A stretch of DNA of 64,000 bases, taken from assembly GCA_034926675.1 (NCBI GenBank), contig JAYFQW010000026.1, positions 24,735-88,734 on the forward strand, written 5' to 3'. Positions within the stretch are counted from its first letter, which is position 1. Every line of letters begins with the position of its first letter. The notes beneath the pieces are model-generated. The model worked only from the letters and a program-made list of their open reading frames with translations, did not search any database and was not told the origin of the DNA. This DNA comes from Clostridia bacterium (GTDB lineage Bacteria; Bacillota; DTU025). Both the position numbers and the translations under genes were made by a program. Positions 44,919 to 53,399 of this stretch are shown here, piece after piece.

Positions 44919-46292
44919 TTGAAAAGGGCCTTCGGTCTAGTGCTGATCGCGCTATGCATCCTGACCACTGGATGCAACCTAACAGCGGGAACCCCATATA
45001 CAATCTCTGGGCGGATAGTCTGCGCTGATAATAATAGCCAGGGAATCGGAAGTGTCCATATTAGCTTCAGCGGCAGTCGCGGCTCTGGAATCACCGAAAC
45101 TAACGATGACGGAACGTGGACCAAGAGTGGCCTCAGAGGGTCTGTAACCATAGCCCCCGCAAGTGCAGATTGGGTTTTCGACCCCGGATACCGGCAAGTA
45201 AGCGGCGCAGAGCACAATGTGAACTTCACCGGAATCCGCAGAACTGCCAATAGCCTGGGGTTTCGGCAGGTAGCTGCTAGCAAGAACTACGCTCTGTTTC
45301 TTAGGACTGACGGCACAGTGTATTTCTGGGGGTCTCGCGGGTCCGTTTACACCTATGGAGCCGCGATGCGGGAGTCGGGCATTGAAGACATCGTAGCGGT
45401 CGCAGCCGGCGCGCATCATAGTCTGGCGCTGAAGGCTGATGGCACAGTGTGGGCATGGGGAGCCAATGACCGCGGCCAACTAGGAGATGGGACGTATTCG
45501 GATAGCTGCGACAGGCCTGCTCAGGTAGCCGGCTTGAGCGGGATTGTGGCCATAGCTGCCGGAGAATGTCATAGCTTGGCTGTAAAGAATGATGGCACTG
45601 TATGGGGATGGGGAGACAACAGCACATATCAGATAGGACGGGACGCGCCGACCACAACGCCGACGCCTGTCATGAAAGTCGGAATGGGCAGCGTTGCGTC
45701 TGTTGCCGCCAGTGGATATCGCAGCTTGGCGCTGAAGGCTGATGGCACTGTATGGCAATGGGGGTTTTGGCAGATAGCACTGCCCTGGGGTGACTCAATA
45801 TACTGGCACAACCGCTACGTAGGAGACGCTGAGTCTGTCGGACTCTCCGGAGTTGTCTCCATGGCGGCCGGCTCTGAACATAGCATGGCTCTGAAGAACG
45901 ACGGCACTGTGTGGGCATGGGGCGTGAACACCCGTGGCCAACTGGGTAGCGGCGCCAAATGGGACCGCGGCCCCTTAAGAGTGGAAGGCCTCGACGAGGC
46001 CGTTGCCATTGCTGCCGGCGGCTGCAACAGTCTGGCAGTGAAGGCCGATGGCTCTTTGTGGGCCTGGGGGGCTGGCGCTCAGAATTACCTGGGAACCGGG
46101 ACATACTCTGCGATAATTCCACCGACGATGGTGATGGGAATCGCCGGAGCTGCCGGTGTTGCCTCCGGAGAACAAGTAATGGCGGCTGTTGACTGTTTCG
46201 GCGACCTGTGGCGTTGGGGCATGAGTTATCCTGGGTCTTCGCCTGCGGTACTCTATCCCATAGGTGGACCCAGGCGCATAACCGTGTTCTAG
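44919..46292 (+). CDS. RCC1-repeat lipoprotein
   Basis: The 457-aa product begins with a lipoprotein signal (FGLVLIALCILTTGC, Cys as lipobox). A short carboxypeptidase-regulatory-like beta domain follows (YTISGRIVCADNNSQGIGSV), then about seven RCC1-type repeats with the motif LALKADGTVWAWGANDRGQL. Repeats of this kind form a beta-propeller. It is probably anchored outside the membrane and may bind a ligand or protein. TTG 44919 has GGAGGTG 6 nt upstream. It stands alone between relics; function unknown. Confidence 0.85.
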   Translation: MKRAFGLVLIALCILTTGCNLTAGTPYTISGRIVCADNNSQGIGSVHISFSGSRGSGITETNDDGTWTKSGLRGSVTIAPASADWVFDPGYRQVSGAEHNVNFTGIRRTANSLGFRQVAASKNYALFLRTDGTVYFWGSRGSVYTYGAAMRESGIEDIVAVAAGAHHSLALKADGTVWAWGANDRGQLGDGTYSDSCDRPAQVAGLSGIVAIAAGECHSLAVKNDGTVWGWGDNSTYQIGRDAPTTTPTPVMKVGMGSVASVAASGYRSLALKADGTVWQWGFWQIALPWGDSIYWHNRYVGDAESVGLSGVVSMAAGSEHSMALKNDGTVWAWGVNTRGQLGSGAKWDRGPLRVEGLDEAVAIAAGGCNSLAVKADGSLWAWGAGAQNYLGTGTYSAIIPPTMVMGIAGAAGVASGEQVMAAVDCFGDLWRWGMSYPGSSPAVLYPIGGPRRITVF

Positions 46293-46358
46293 AGGTCCTC
46301 TGTTCCCATTGCAGCTCCTTCACTAGGCATCTGCCGACATGGAGCGGATGCCTATTGG

Positions 46359-46946
46359 GTGCTTACCCTGAAGGGCATGGCTGAGTCGTCAGGCCTAAGC
46401 GAAGATGAAGTGTTGGTTCTCAACGCCGGGATTTGTATGTTGTCAACAGTGGTCCTGGGCGGTGAGCCTCCCAGTGCATGTAGTGGTCTGGCGGTTTGGG
46501 ATGAGTACACGCCAGATGGCGCCCTCGTGTTCGGGCGGAACTGGGACATCGAAGGAAAGAGCCTGCAACCATACATGAAGTGTCTTTTGGTGGTTGTGTT
46601 CAACCCTGATTCCGGTAATGCCTTTATCGTCCAGATTGCCGATGCGAAAGAGTGCGTATCCGTTGAAAGAGCGACCTTCACAGCCCGCGTGAGAAAAACT
46701 GAGCAACAGGGCGTTCTAGCTGCGTACAACAGTTTCGTCCCACCATACCCAGATGGATGGACAGGCAAAGTCGCCGATCCGCTCCCGGAAGAGATGGATC
46801 CGCGCTACAGCAATCTCATCAAGCTTGCCAACTATTACGGGTTCCGTGGCAAGCTTGATGTTCAGGGCATGAAGGAACTCTTGGATATTGAGGTGCGAGA
46901 TGGCGGCGCCACACACCGAGAGGCACTGTGGACAGTCGCTGCATAG
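46359..46946 (+). pseudogene. C45-type acyltransferase/amidase remnant
   Basis: LKGMAESSGLSEDEVLVLNA leads to PPSACSGLAVWDEYTPDGAL and VFGRNWDI, the catalytic N-terminal cysteine and conserved RNxD of the C45/choloylglycine-hydrolase-like family. Later pieces (MDPRYSNLIKLANYYGFRGK, then DGGATHREALWTVA) follow after a large deletion. Normal members have 330-400 aa; only 195 remain. The cysteine is kept but the fold cannot be complete. Confidence 0.6.
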
Positions 46947-47026
46947 GTGGTCTGGCGGTTGCCTCATTGACTATTCTCTCGCATGCTGAGATGATCAAAC
47001 TTGGGTGAGCGTGAGACTAGGAGGCG

Positions 47027-47368
47027 ATGTCAGTGACTGAGGCAACGCAGCAGCTTATTCATGAAATGGCGTGTGTTGTTGCGCGTGAATCTGACCCAGA
47101 AGCCATCATCCTCTTTGGATCGCACGCCACTGGCAGTGCGGGGCCCGATTCGGATGTCGACATCCTGGTGGTCAAGTCACGACCTTTCGGCCCAGATGAT
47201 GACCGCCGGCAGGAGATGATTCGCCTGTGGCGGGCATTAGCACGCTTTCCCGTGCCAAAGGATATCCTTGTCTTCAGTCGCCAGGAGGTGGAGCGCTGGA
47301 AGGACTCGCGTAACCATGTCATTGCTAGGGCGCTGAGGGAGGGGATAGTTGTCTATGGCAGACTATGA
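47027..47368 (+). CDS. MNT-type nucleotidyltransferase (antitoxin of an MNT-HEPN pair)
   Basis: The 113-aa protein has the full minimal nucleotidyltransferase motif: IILFGSHATGSAGPDSDVDI (GSxxxG and SDVD), plus a third acidic position near PKDILVF. In MNT-HEPN systems this enzyme AMPylates the HEPN toxin and so silences it. ATG 47027 follows AGGAGG. The partner HEPN gene starts 14 nt before its end but is broken. This is the only MNT in the window with all catalytic residues and a normal length. Confidence 0.85.
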   Translation: MSVTEATQQLIHEMACVVARESDPEAIILFGSHATGSAGPDSDVDILVVKSRPFGPDDDRRQEMIRLWRALARFPVPKDILVFSRQEVERWKDSRNHVIARALREGIVVYGRL

Positions 47369-47562
47369 GGAGGCTCATCTCCTGCTCATGGCAGCCAATC
47401 GCGACTTTAGGGCCTTGCAGGGCATGACCGATTCGAGACGCGGTTCAGTATCGCTATGAGGCGTTCGATGACATGTGTAGCCCGGTTGATCGCGCTACGG
47501 TGATAAGCAGAGTTCGGGATCTCATCACATTGGTTGGTTCATTAGTTAAGTGTGATTGGTAG
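47355..47562 (+). pseudogene. HEPN toxin partner, frameshifted and truncated
   Basis: ATG 47355 overlaps the MNT gene and opens MADYEEAHLLLMAANRDFRA. The frame soon ends; another frame resumes with YEAFDDMCSPVDRATVISRV and RDLITLVGSLVKCDW before TAG at 47560. The middle with the RNase motif is deleted. The antitoxin is thus left without its toxin. Confidence 0.65.
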
Positions 47563-47725
47563 ATTCTGCTTCTTGGGGCAGGGAGCGCCCGGAGATCGTG
47601 TGTGAGATGCTCGCGCGCATGCAGCAGAGCGCAGTGGACAAGATGGAAGGGACGCCTTTCAGCAAGGAGCGGGAATGGGCAGGCACACACGATTTTGGTT
47701 CGCACACATTTCGCATAAGCGGGAA

Positions 47726-47752
47726 CGCGGCTGGGGGATAGTCCCAGCCGCG
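47726..47752. terminator. strong GC hairpin
   Basis: CGCGGCTGGG (47726-47735) pairs perfectly with CCCAGCCGCG (47743-47752) across a 7-nt loop. It is followed on the plus strand by CTGATTGTTACT with only a weak T-run. Possibly the terminator of the MNT-HEPN operon. Confidence 0.5.
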
Positions 47753-47782
47753 CTGATTGTTACTCCTAAATGGCTATTTGAA

Positions 47783-47814
47783 TGGCGCGTCTGGCAGGAA
47801 TCGGACCTGCGACT
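47783..47814 (-). tRNA. 3' end fragment of a tRNA gene (degenerate)
   Basis: On the minus strand GTCGCAGGTCCGATTCCTGC, then CAGACGCGCCA has the T-stem GCAGG/CCTGC, a T-loop TCCGATT (one base off TTCGATT) and an acceptor strand with terminal CCA. No matching 5' half follows in the expected 50 nt upstream. It is a fragment, perhaps an attachment-site remnant left by an integrated element. Confidence 0.5.
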
Positions 47815-47961
47815 CACGCACTTGAAGCTCGGCTGGAACCGTACCAGCTCATGGCGCCCAGTCCGATTAGTCCTGTATTGTCAAGGCTTAAGGCAACTCA
47901 CCGTCGCCAATGAGCCTGCTGTCGGCCCTTCGCCGCTCTTGCCGCCGCAAGCCATCTCCCA

Positions 47962-48582
47962 TCACGCACGATTGAGATAGAACACTGCCAATTGTGTGCG
48001 GTCGCGCAGCTCGAGCTTCTCCAGAATTACGCTCAGGCAATTACGTACGGTGCCTTCGCTGAGATACAGGGCTTCGGCGATTTCGCGATTGCTCAGCCCT
48101 TTTGCCACGAGCTCGATGATGCTCTGTTCTCTCTCGTTGATTCCGAGCTCAGCAAGGTTCGCCCGCCCGCCGTCGTTCAGCAGCTTGGGCAATTTGGTGA
48201 TGATAGCATTGCCGAATACGCTTTGGCCGGTGTGCACCGCATTCAAGGCGGGGATGATGCTCTCGAAGTCTTGCTTCAGGATATACCCCTTTGCGCCCAG
48301 TCGGAGTGCCTGCACGATGTACTCATCGTCTGAGAACGTGGTTAGGAACAGAACGCGCGCATCAGGGAATTGGCTGAGGATGCGCTTGCAGGCTTGGAGC
48401 CCCGTCATCTTGTCCATGCGGATATCCATGAGCAACACATCTGGCTGCAGTTGCGTGAACAGCTCCACTGCTTCATGTCCGTCATGACCCATCCCGACCA
48501 CTTCAACACGGTCATCTGCCTGCAGAATGGTCTTCAGTGATTGGCACACTAGTTGGTCATCATCGACTACTAGCACTTTCAT
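47962..48582 (-). CDS. NarL/LuxR-type response regulator
   Basis: The receiver domain (residues 1-115) has VVDDD, the phosphorylated Asp in VLLMDIRM and the Lys in KGYILKQ. A C-terminal LuxR helix-turn-helix follows (INEREQSIIELVAKGLSNRE, then IAEALYLSEGTVRN). It is phosphorylated by the sensor kinase encoded immediately upstream, which it overlaps by 23 nt, and probably activates the divergent ABC exporter genes. Length 206 aa is typical. Confidence 0.92.
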   Translation of the reverse strand: MKVLVVDDDQLVCQSLKTILQADDRVEVVGMGHDGHEAVELFTQLQPDVLLMDIRMDKMTGLQACKRILSQFPDARVLFLTTFSDDEYIVQALRLGAKGYILKQDFESIIPALNAVHTGQSVFGNAIITKLPKLLNDGGRANLAELGINEREQSIIELVAKGLSNREIAEALYLSEGTVRNCLSVILEKLELRDRTQLAVFYLNRA

Positions 48583-49663
48583 GCAGCTGACTCCTTTTCG
48601 GAACTGAAATGAAGAGCCTGAACCCGCCGCTGCGCTCGACTACTAGTTGCCCGCCCAGTGCGCTCACTCGGTCGGCCATACTGCGCATGCCGAGGCCTTC
48701 TCCTGCCTCGCCAGTCGCCCCCGACCCGTTATCCTGCAACACTAGTTGGTAAAGCGCCGGGTGCTCAAGCAGCGCCAGCGTAACCTGGGTTGCGTCTGAA
48801 TGGCGGATGATGTTGTTCAGCCCTTCCTTGGCGATGGCGATGAAACAGTAGGCGATATCCTTCTCGGGCTCGCGTTCTACTCTGTAGTCCAGCCGAATGG
48901 GGCAGAACGTGAACTCTTGCACCAGAGACTCAATCTGCATCCTCAGGTCGAGCGACTCATCATGCAGGTCGTGAACGCCGGCGCGTATACTGTCCATGGC
49001 TTGCGATAGCGTATCACGAACAACTGACAGGCGCTGCCGCTCGTGTTCATTGCTCCTTGTGACCATGAGTGCACCTACCTGCAGGATCGATCGGGAGAGC
49101 AGGTGCCCCACGTGGTCGTGGATCTCCCGTGCGATGCGCCCGCGCTCGTTCAGTGTCGCCAGCCGGATCTCGTAATCTTGCTTCTCAATGAGGTCCTGGT
49201 TCTTCTGCCTGAGAAGTGTGGCGAGTTCGTAGCTGTTGTCGCGTAATCGCGTTAATTCGGCTTGACTGTGCTCTACATCGGCGGTGCGCTGCGCCAGCAC
49301 ATAGGTGACGGCCATCAGCGCCGTGATCATGGATGATGTGTCGATGGGAAGGTTCGCGAAACACACCACCAGTGAACCTGCCGCCGCAAATACCCACCAA
49401 CTTCGCCCGGGCGCAAGGGGGTCTACCAGGGCATCGTAGAATACTAGCGGCAAGAAGAGGCAGAAGCTTGGCCAGACCATAGCCGCCACGGTGTAAAAGG
49501 CTATGCCTGCCCTGAGAAGCACGCGTGATTTGAGGTATCCGTCGAGCGCGCTAACTGTCAGTGCGGCTAGCATGGCTACGACGGCAGTAGCGCCGTCCGA
49601 CTTCCCTAGCAGCAACGTAGAACAACAAACTAACACCAGCAACCTGTCGACAATCCCGTGCAT
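48560..49663 (-). CDS. NarX/LiaS-like sensor histidine kinase
   Basis: About five membrane segments occupy residues 1-130 (LLVLVCCSTLLLG to MITALMAVTYVLA), with almost no extracellular domain. A coiled coil follows, then the HisKA_3 dimerisation helix NERGRIAREIHDHVGHLLSR with the phospho-accepting His. An HATPase region (KEGLNNIIRHSDAT, DNGSG, GLGMRSMADRV) completes it. Such intramembrane-sensing kinases respond to envelope stress or antimicrobial peptides. ATG 49663 follows GAAGGAG; upstream codons have no support. It is coupled to the response regulator. Confidence 0.9.
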   Translation of the reverse strand: MHGIVDRLLVLVCCSTLLLGKSDGATAVVAMLAALTVSALDGYLKSRVLLRAGIAFYTVAAMVWPSFCLFLPLVFYDALVDPLAPGRSWWVFAAAGSLVVCFANLPIDTSSMITALMAVTYVLAQRTADVEHSQAELTRLRDNSYELATLLRQKNQDLIEKQDYEIRLATLNERGRIAREIHDHVGHLLSRSILQVGALMVTRSNEHERQRLSVVRDTLSQAMDSIRAGVHDLHDESLDLRMQIESLVQEFTFCPIRLDYRVEREPEKDIAYCFIAIAKEGLNNIIRHSDATQVTLALLEHPALYQLVLQDNGSGATGEAGEGLGMRSMADRVSALGGQLVVERSGGFRLFISVPKRSQLHESASSR

Positions 49664-49732
49664 GGCCACGTCTCCTTCGGCAATAAGTCTACCATGCTTG
49701 CACTTCACCATCAATTTCCCACTCTGAACAGT

Positions 49733-49748
49733 GATGACGATTGTCATC
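49733..49748. promoter_or_regulatory. palindrome in the divergent promoter region
   Basis: GATGAC and GTCATC form a perfect 6+6 inverted repeat around GATT, 82 nt upstream of the ABC ATPase gene. A TAGAAT (49794-49799) could be the -10 of that gene, but no good -35 precedes it, as in activator-dependent promoters. The response regulator is the likely binder; this is an inference. Confidence 0.5.
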
Positions 49749-49829
49749 GGCGGAACTGATTGCTGGCACTTATGATGTGACGTCCGCTGCCTGTAGAATG
49801 AGGGCAGCAAGGAACGAGGAGGAACGGTC

Positions 49830-50762
49830 ATGCTCATTCAAGTGCAGAACCTAGTGAAACGGTATGGAAACCTGCTTGCGCTGGACCATTTTGACCTTCA
49901 GGTAAGCGAAGGAGAGATTCTCGGCTTGCTCGGGCCTAATGGGTCGGGCAAGACCACCGCGATCAACTGCATCCTATCGCTCCTGAAATACGACAAGGGC
50001 ACAATTGAGGTGTTCGGCAAGCCGATGGCGCCTGATGCCTACGATATCAAGCGCAATATCGGTATTGTGATGCAGAACGTGGCCGTCTTCAACGAGCTGC
50101 GGGTGGATGAGAACATCGACTATTTCTGCGGCATGTATGTTCAGGATCCAGGCGCCCGCCGCCGGCTGGTTGAAGAGGCCATCGATTTCGTTGGGCTTGG
50201 GGAGTTCCGCAAGTTCCACCCCAAGAAGCTCTCGGGAGGGCTATTGCGCCGGTTGAACATCGCCTGCGGTATCGCTCACAAACCGAAGCTTCTCATACTA
50301 GACGAACCCACGGTTGCAGTGGATCCGCAGAGTCGGAACAGCATTCTGGAAGGGATTCGGGAGCTCAACCGTGAAGGCGCCACCGTAGTATACACCTCTC
50401 ATTACATGGAAGAGGTCGAACAGCTGTGCAGCCGCATCGTGATCATGGACAAAGGCAAAACACTGGCTACGGGTACCAAGGAAGAGCTCAAGGCGATGAT
50501 CAACGACGGAGAGACCATCAGTGTAGAGATGTATGTGCTGCAACCTGACTATTTGGCTCAGATCCGCCAGTTGCCCCACGTGACCCGGGCGCATTACGCC
50601 GACAACCGTCTTTCAGTTCATTACGGCGGCGGCCAGCATAACCTGCTGTGTTTGCTTGACTGCCTGAAATCGCGGGATCTGGCTTTCAACAGGGTTTTTT
50701 CAGAGCAGCCGACGTTGAACGATGTGTTCCTCGAGATTACAGGCAGGCAACTGCGCGACTGA
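49830..50762 (+). CDS. ABC-2 exporter ATP-binding protein
   Basis: The 310-aa ATPase has Walker A GLLGPNGSGKTTAINCIL, the signature KLSGGLLRRLNIACG, Walker B LLILDEPTVAVDP and an H-loop in VYTSHYMEE. A C-terminal domain follows that is typical of drug and bacteriocin exporters (LolD is shorter). ATG 49830 follows GAGGAGG. With the two permeases downstream it forms an exporter likely induced by the divergent two-component system, a common arrangement for resistance to peptides or cell-wall antibiotics. Confidence 0.93.
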   Translation: MLIQVQNLVKRYGNLLALDHFDLQVSEGEILGLLGPNGSGKTTAINCILSLLKYDKGTIEVFGKPMAPDAYDIKRNIGIVMQNVAVFNELRVDENIDYFCGMYVQDPGARRRLVEEAIDFVGLGEFRKFHPKKLSGGLLRRLNIACGIAHKPKLLILDEPTVAVDPQSRNSILEGIRELNREGATVVYTSHYMEEVEQLCSRIVIMDKGKTLATGTKEELKAMINDGETISVEMYVLQPDYLAQIRQLPHVTRAHYADNRLSVHYGGGQHNLLCLLDCLKSRDLAFNRVFSEQPTLNDVFLEITGRQLRD

Positions 50763-50779
50763 GGGGAGTGTGCGAAGGT

Positions 50780-51940
50780 ATGTTCATGCATATATTCAAC
50801 TACCGGGTGAAATGCCTGGTGCGCGATAAGGAAACAGTGTTCTGGACGCTGCTCTTCCCCCTGCTGCTGGGAACGATGTTCTACTTCGCCTTCGGCCATG
50901 TCATGGGGGCGCAGGAAACATTCAACCCCGTGAGGACAGTGGTAGTAGATAGCCCGGCCTATCGAGAAAACGCCAGATTTCGGCAGGTGCTGGAGTCGCT
51001 ATCGAAGGCAGGAGCCGATCAGATACTTGAGCTGACTGTGGTCGATGAGAAGCAGGCTTATGACCTGCTAGAAGATGGTTCTGTTGTTGGGGTCATCACG
51101 GTCGGCGGGTCAGACGAGTCAGGCGAGTCAATAGGGCTCACAGTGAAACAGTCAGGCATCAACCAGAGTATACTGAAAGCGGTTCTAGACGAGTACTCAC
51201 ACACAAGCAAAACGGTTACGAGTATCGTTGCGAAGAACCCGGGTGCTGTTCAGCAGGTGCTCGCAGGGCTAGGAAGCCGAAGGAGCTATACCGAGCAGGT
51301 GTCGTATTCGGATACTGTGTCGGATCCCCTGACAAGTTACTTTTACGCGCTAGTCGCCATGGCCTGCATGTACAGCGGCTTTTGGGGCCTGCGCAACACA
51401 ATCGACGTGCAGGCTGACTTGTCCGCCCAGGGGGCCCGGAGAAGTGTAGCGCCCACGCACAAGCTCAACGTGGTGCTATGTGATGCGGCAGCAGCAGTAA
51501 CCGTCAGCTTCGCAGAGGTACTGGTATTGCTCGCGTATCTAGTGTTCGCACTGCGGGTGAGCTTCGGAAATCAGCTGGGCTTCATACTGCTGACGTGCTT
51601 CGCAGGATGCGTCGCAGGGGTGTCATTTGGTCATTTCGTCGGCACGGTTGTTCGGAAGAGTGAGGGTGTGAAAACAGGGATTCTCATTGGCGCCAACATG
51701 GCTATGAGCTTCCTGGCGGGGTTGATGACAGTAGAGATGAAAGACACCATTGCCCGTAAGGCGCCTGTGCTGTCGTACATCAACCCGGCGACTCTGATTA
51801 ATGACGCATTCTACAGCCTATATGTGTTCGACAACCATCGTCGGTTCTTCGTCAATATCGGCATGTTGTGCCTGATTTCGGCCCTAATGTGCGCTGTAAG
51901 CTTCATTCAGCTGAGGAGGGATAGGTATGCAAGTATTTAA
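50780..51940 (+). CDS. ABC-2 type permease 1
   Basis: The 386-aa membrane protein starts MFMHIFNYRVKCLVRDKETV, then a first membrane segment (LLFPLLLGTMFYFAFG). It has a large extracellular loop (to about residue 190) and five further segments ending IGMLCLISALMCAVSF, the ABC2_membrane_3 layout. ATG 50780 is preceded by GAAGG; GTG 50768 is an alternative. It overlaps the next permease by 14 nt. Together they form the membrane pore of the exporter. Confidence 0.88.
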   Translation: MFMHIFNYRVKCLVRDKETVFWTLLFPLLLGTMFYFAFGHVMGAQETFNPVRTVVVDSPAYRENARFRQVLESLSKAGADQILELTVVDEKQAYDLLEDGSVVGVITVGGSDESGESIGLTVKQSGINQSILKAVLDEYSHTSKTVTSIVAKNPGAVQQVLAGLGSRRSYTEQVSYSDTVSDPLTSYFYALVAMACMYSGFWGLRNTIDVQADLSAQGARRSVAPTHKLNVVLCDAAAAVTVSFAEVLVLLAYLVFALRVSFGNQLGFILLTCFAGCVAGVSFGHFVGTVVRKSEGVKTGILIGANMAMSFLAGLMTVEMKDTIARKAPVLSYINPATLINDAFYSLYVFDNHRRFFVNIGMLCLISALMCAVSFIQLRRDRYASI

Positions 51941-53102
51941 GGCCTATTTCAAGGTGCTGCGTGCTTCGACGGCGTCGATAGCAACTAACCTTACTGTGTT
52001 CTTAGGGCTTGCAGTGCTGTTCTCCTTCACTATGCCTCAAGCCGCAATCGTAGGCTTTCAGCCGACGAGAACCCCGATAGCTATACTCAACCGCGATGGC
52101 GACGCGCCGCTTGCGCAAGGCCTCATTGATTACCTGGCTCAGACCAGCAAGTTGGCGCCGTACCCCGACGATGCAGAGAAACTCCAGGATGCACTATACT
52201 TTCGCAATGTGGAGTACATCGCAATAATCCCGGCTGGTTTTTCGGATGCGTTCATGTCGGGCGGCGACTGCGCTATCCAGAAGGTCATCGTGCCTGATTC
52301 CACAAGCAGTTGCTACGTTGACATGAGCATCGACAAGTTCCTCAACACAGTGCGGCTTCACCGACAGTATGGCGGAGAAGAGTCGCAGGCGCAGCTGGCC
52401 GCAGCTGCCAGGGCTGACCTGGCGCTGGAAACCCCGGTTACCGTCAAATCGTCTGGCGCTGTCGACATAGGCCATCGTCCAGGGTATTGCTTCTACTACT
52501 CGGCCTGCGCCTATGCGTTGCTTGCAATGATCATGACGGGCGTAAGCTCTATTATGATTACATTCAACAAGTCTGACCTATATCTGCGCAACTCGTGCAC
52601 CCCGCTGCCGCGCACCAAAATGAACCTGCAGCTGGCAGCTGGGCACGGCGTGTTCGCCCTGGGCTGCTGGGCGATACTCGTGCTGTGCAGTTTCGTGTTG
52701 CATGGAAAGAGCCTGTTCTCTTCTGGGCTGTTAGGGTTATACTGCCTGAACACCCTAGCATTTGCCGCTGTGTGCGCCTGCATTGGCTTTCTAGTGGGCA
52801 ACTCCGTGAAGAGCAGTGGTGCACAGGCCGGAGCAATCAACGTGATTACACTGGGCATGAGTTTTCTGGGCGGAGTGTTTGTGCACCAGTCAATCATGAG
52901 CAAGTCGGTGCTCGCCGTTGCCAAGTTCCTGCCGTCGTATTGGTTCGTGCGGGCGAACGATGCCATCAGCGAGCTTACCAGGTTCACTGCGGATAGCCTG
53001 CGCCCCATCTACGGCAACATCCTGATTCAGCTGGGGTTTGCCGTTGCCATATTCTCGGTGACGCTGTTGCTGAGCAAAGAACGAAGGCTATCCCATCTAT
53101 AG
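51927..53102 (+). CDS. ABC-2 type permease 2
   Basis: The 391-aa protein has the same layout as permease 1: one N-terminal segment (IATNLTVFLGLAVLFSF), an extracellular domain (to about residue 185) and five C-terminal segments (YYSACAYALLAMIMTG to AVAIFSVTLLL). The pair indicates a heterodimeric exporter. ATG 51927 has GGAGGGAT upstream. The gene ends the operon. Confidence 0.88.
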   Translation: MQVFKAYFKVLRASTASIATNLTVFLGLAVLFSFTMPQAAIVGFQPTRTPIAILNRDGDAPLAQGLIDYLAQTSKLAPYPDDAEKLQDALYFRNVEYIAIIPAGFSDAFMSGGDCAIQKVIVPDSTSSCYVDMSIDKFLNTVRLHRQYGGEESQAQLAAAARADLALETPVTVKSSGAVDIGHRPGYCFYYSACAYALLAMIMTGVSSIMITFNKSDLYLRNSCTPLPRTKMNLQLAAGHGVFALGCWAILVLCSFVLHGKSLFSSGLLGLYCLNTLAFAAVCACIGFLVGNSVKSSGAQAGAINVITLGMSFLGGVFVHQSIMSKSVLAVAKFLPSYWFVRANDAISELTRFTADSLRPIYGNILIQLGFAVAIFSVTLLLSKERRLSHL

Positions 53103-53112
53103 TGCTGCACCG

Positions 53113-53330
53113 CCCATAGCAGGCAGATTCAGCAGGCTGCCCGAGCAGGATGCGCCCAGGCCATGGGGCGCCCCTGTGGACCCGTCGAACCTGACCAAGG
53201 TGTTCCGCCGGCTTCTCAAGAGCGCCCGCCTGCCAAGGATACGATTTCACGACGTTCGTCACACTCATACACGCCTGGTGCCGAAAGTACGGGCACATCC
53301 CAAGATAGTGAGCGTCAAGGACATGACTAA
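53113..53330 (+). pseudogene. tyrosine recombinase (phage-type integrase) fragment
   Basis: The plus-strand translation GAPVDPSNLTKVFRRLLKSA, then RLPRIRFHDVRHTHTRLV is the catalytic HxxR box of tyrosine recombinases. The following helix is degraded (VPKVRAHPKIVSV) and the final tyrosine is not visible. It lacks a start. It is a trace of an integrated element at the right edge of the ABC operon. Confidence 0.7.
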
Positions 53331-53399
53331 CCGGAAGAAGTCAGCCGATCAAATGCGACGCCTGGGCAGATACCCGGGCGTTGTTCATTGCTGCTCTAT

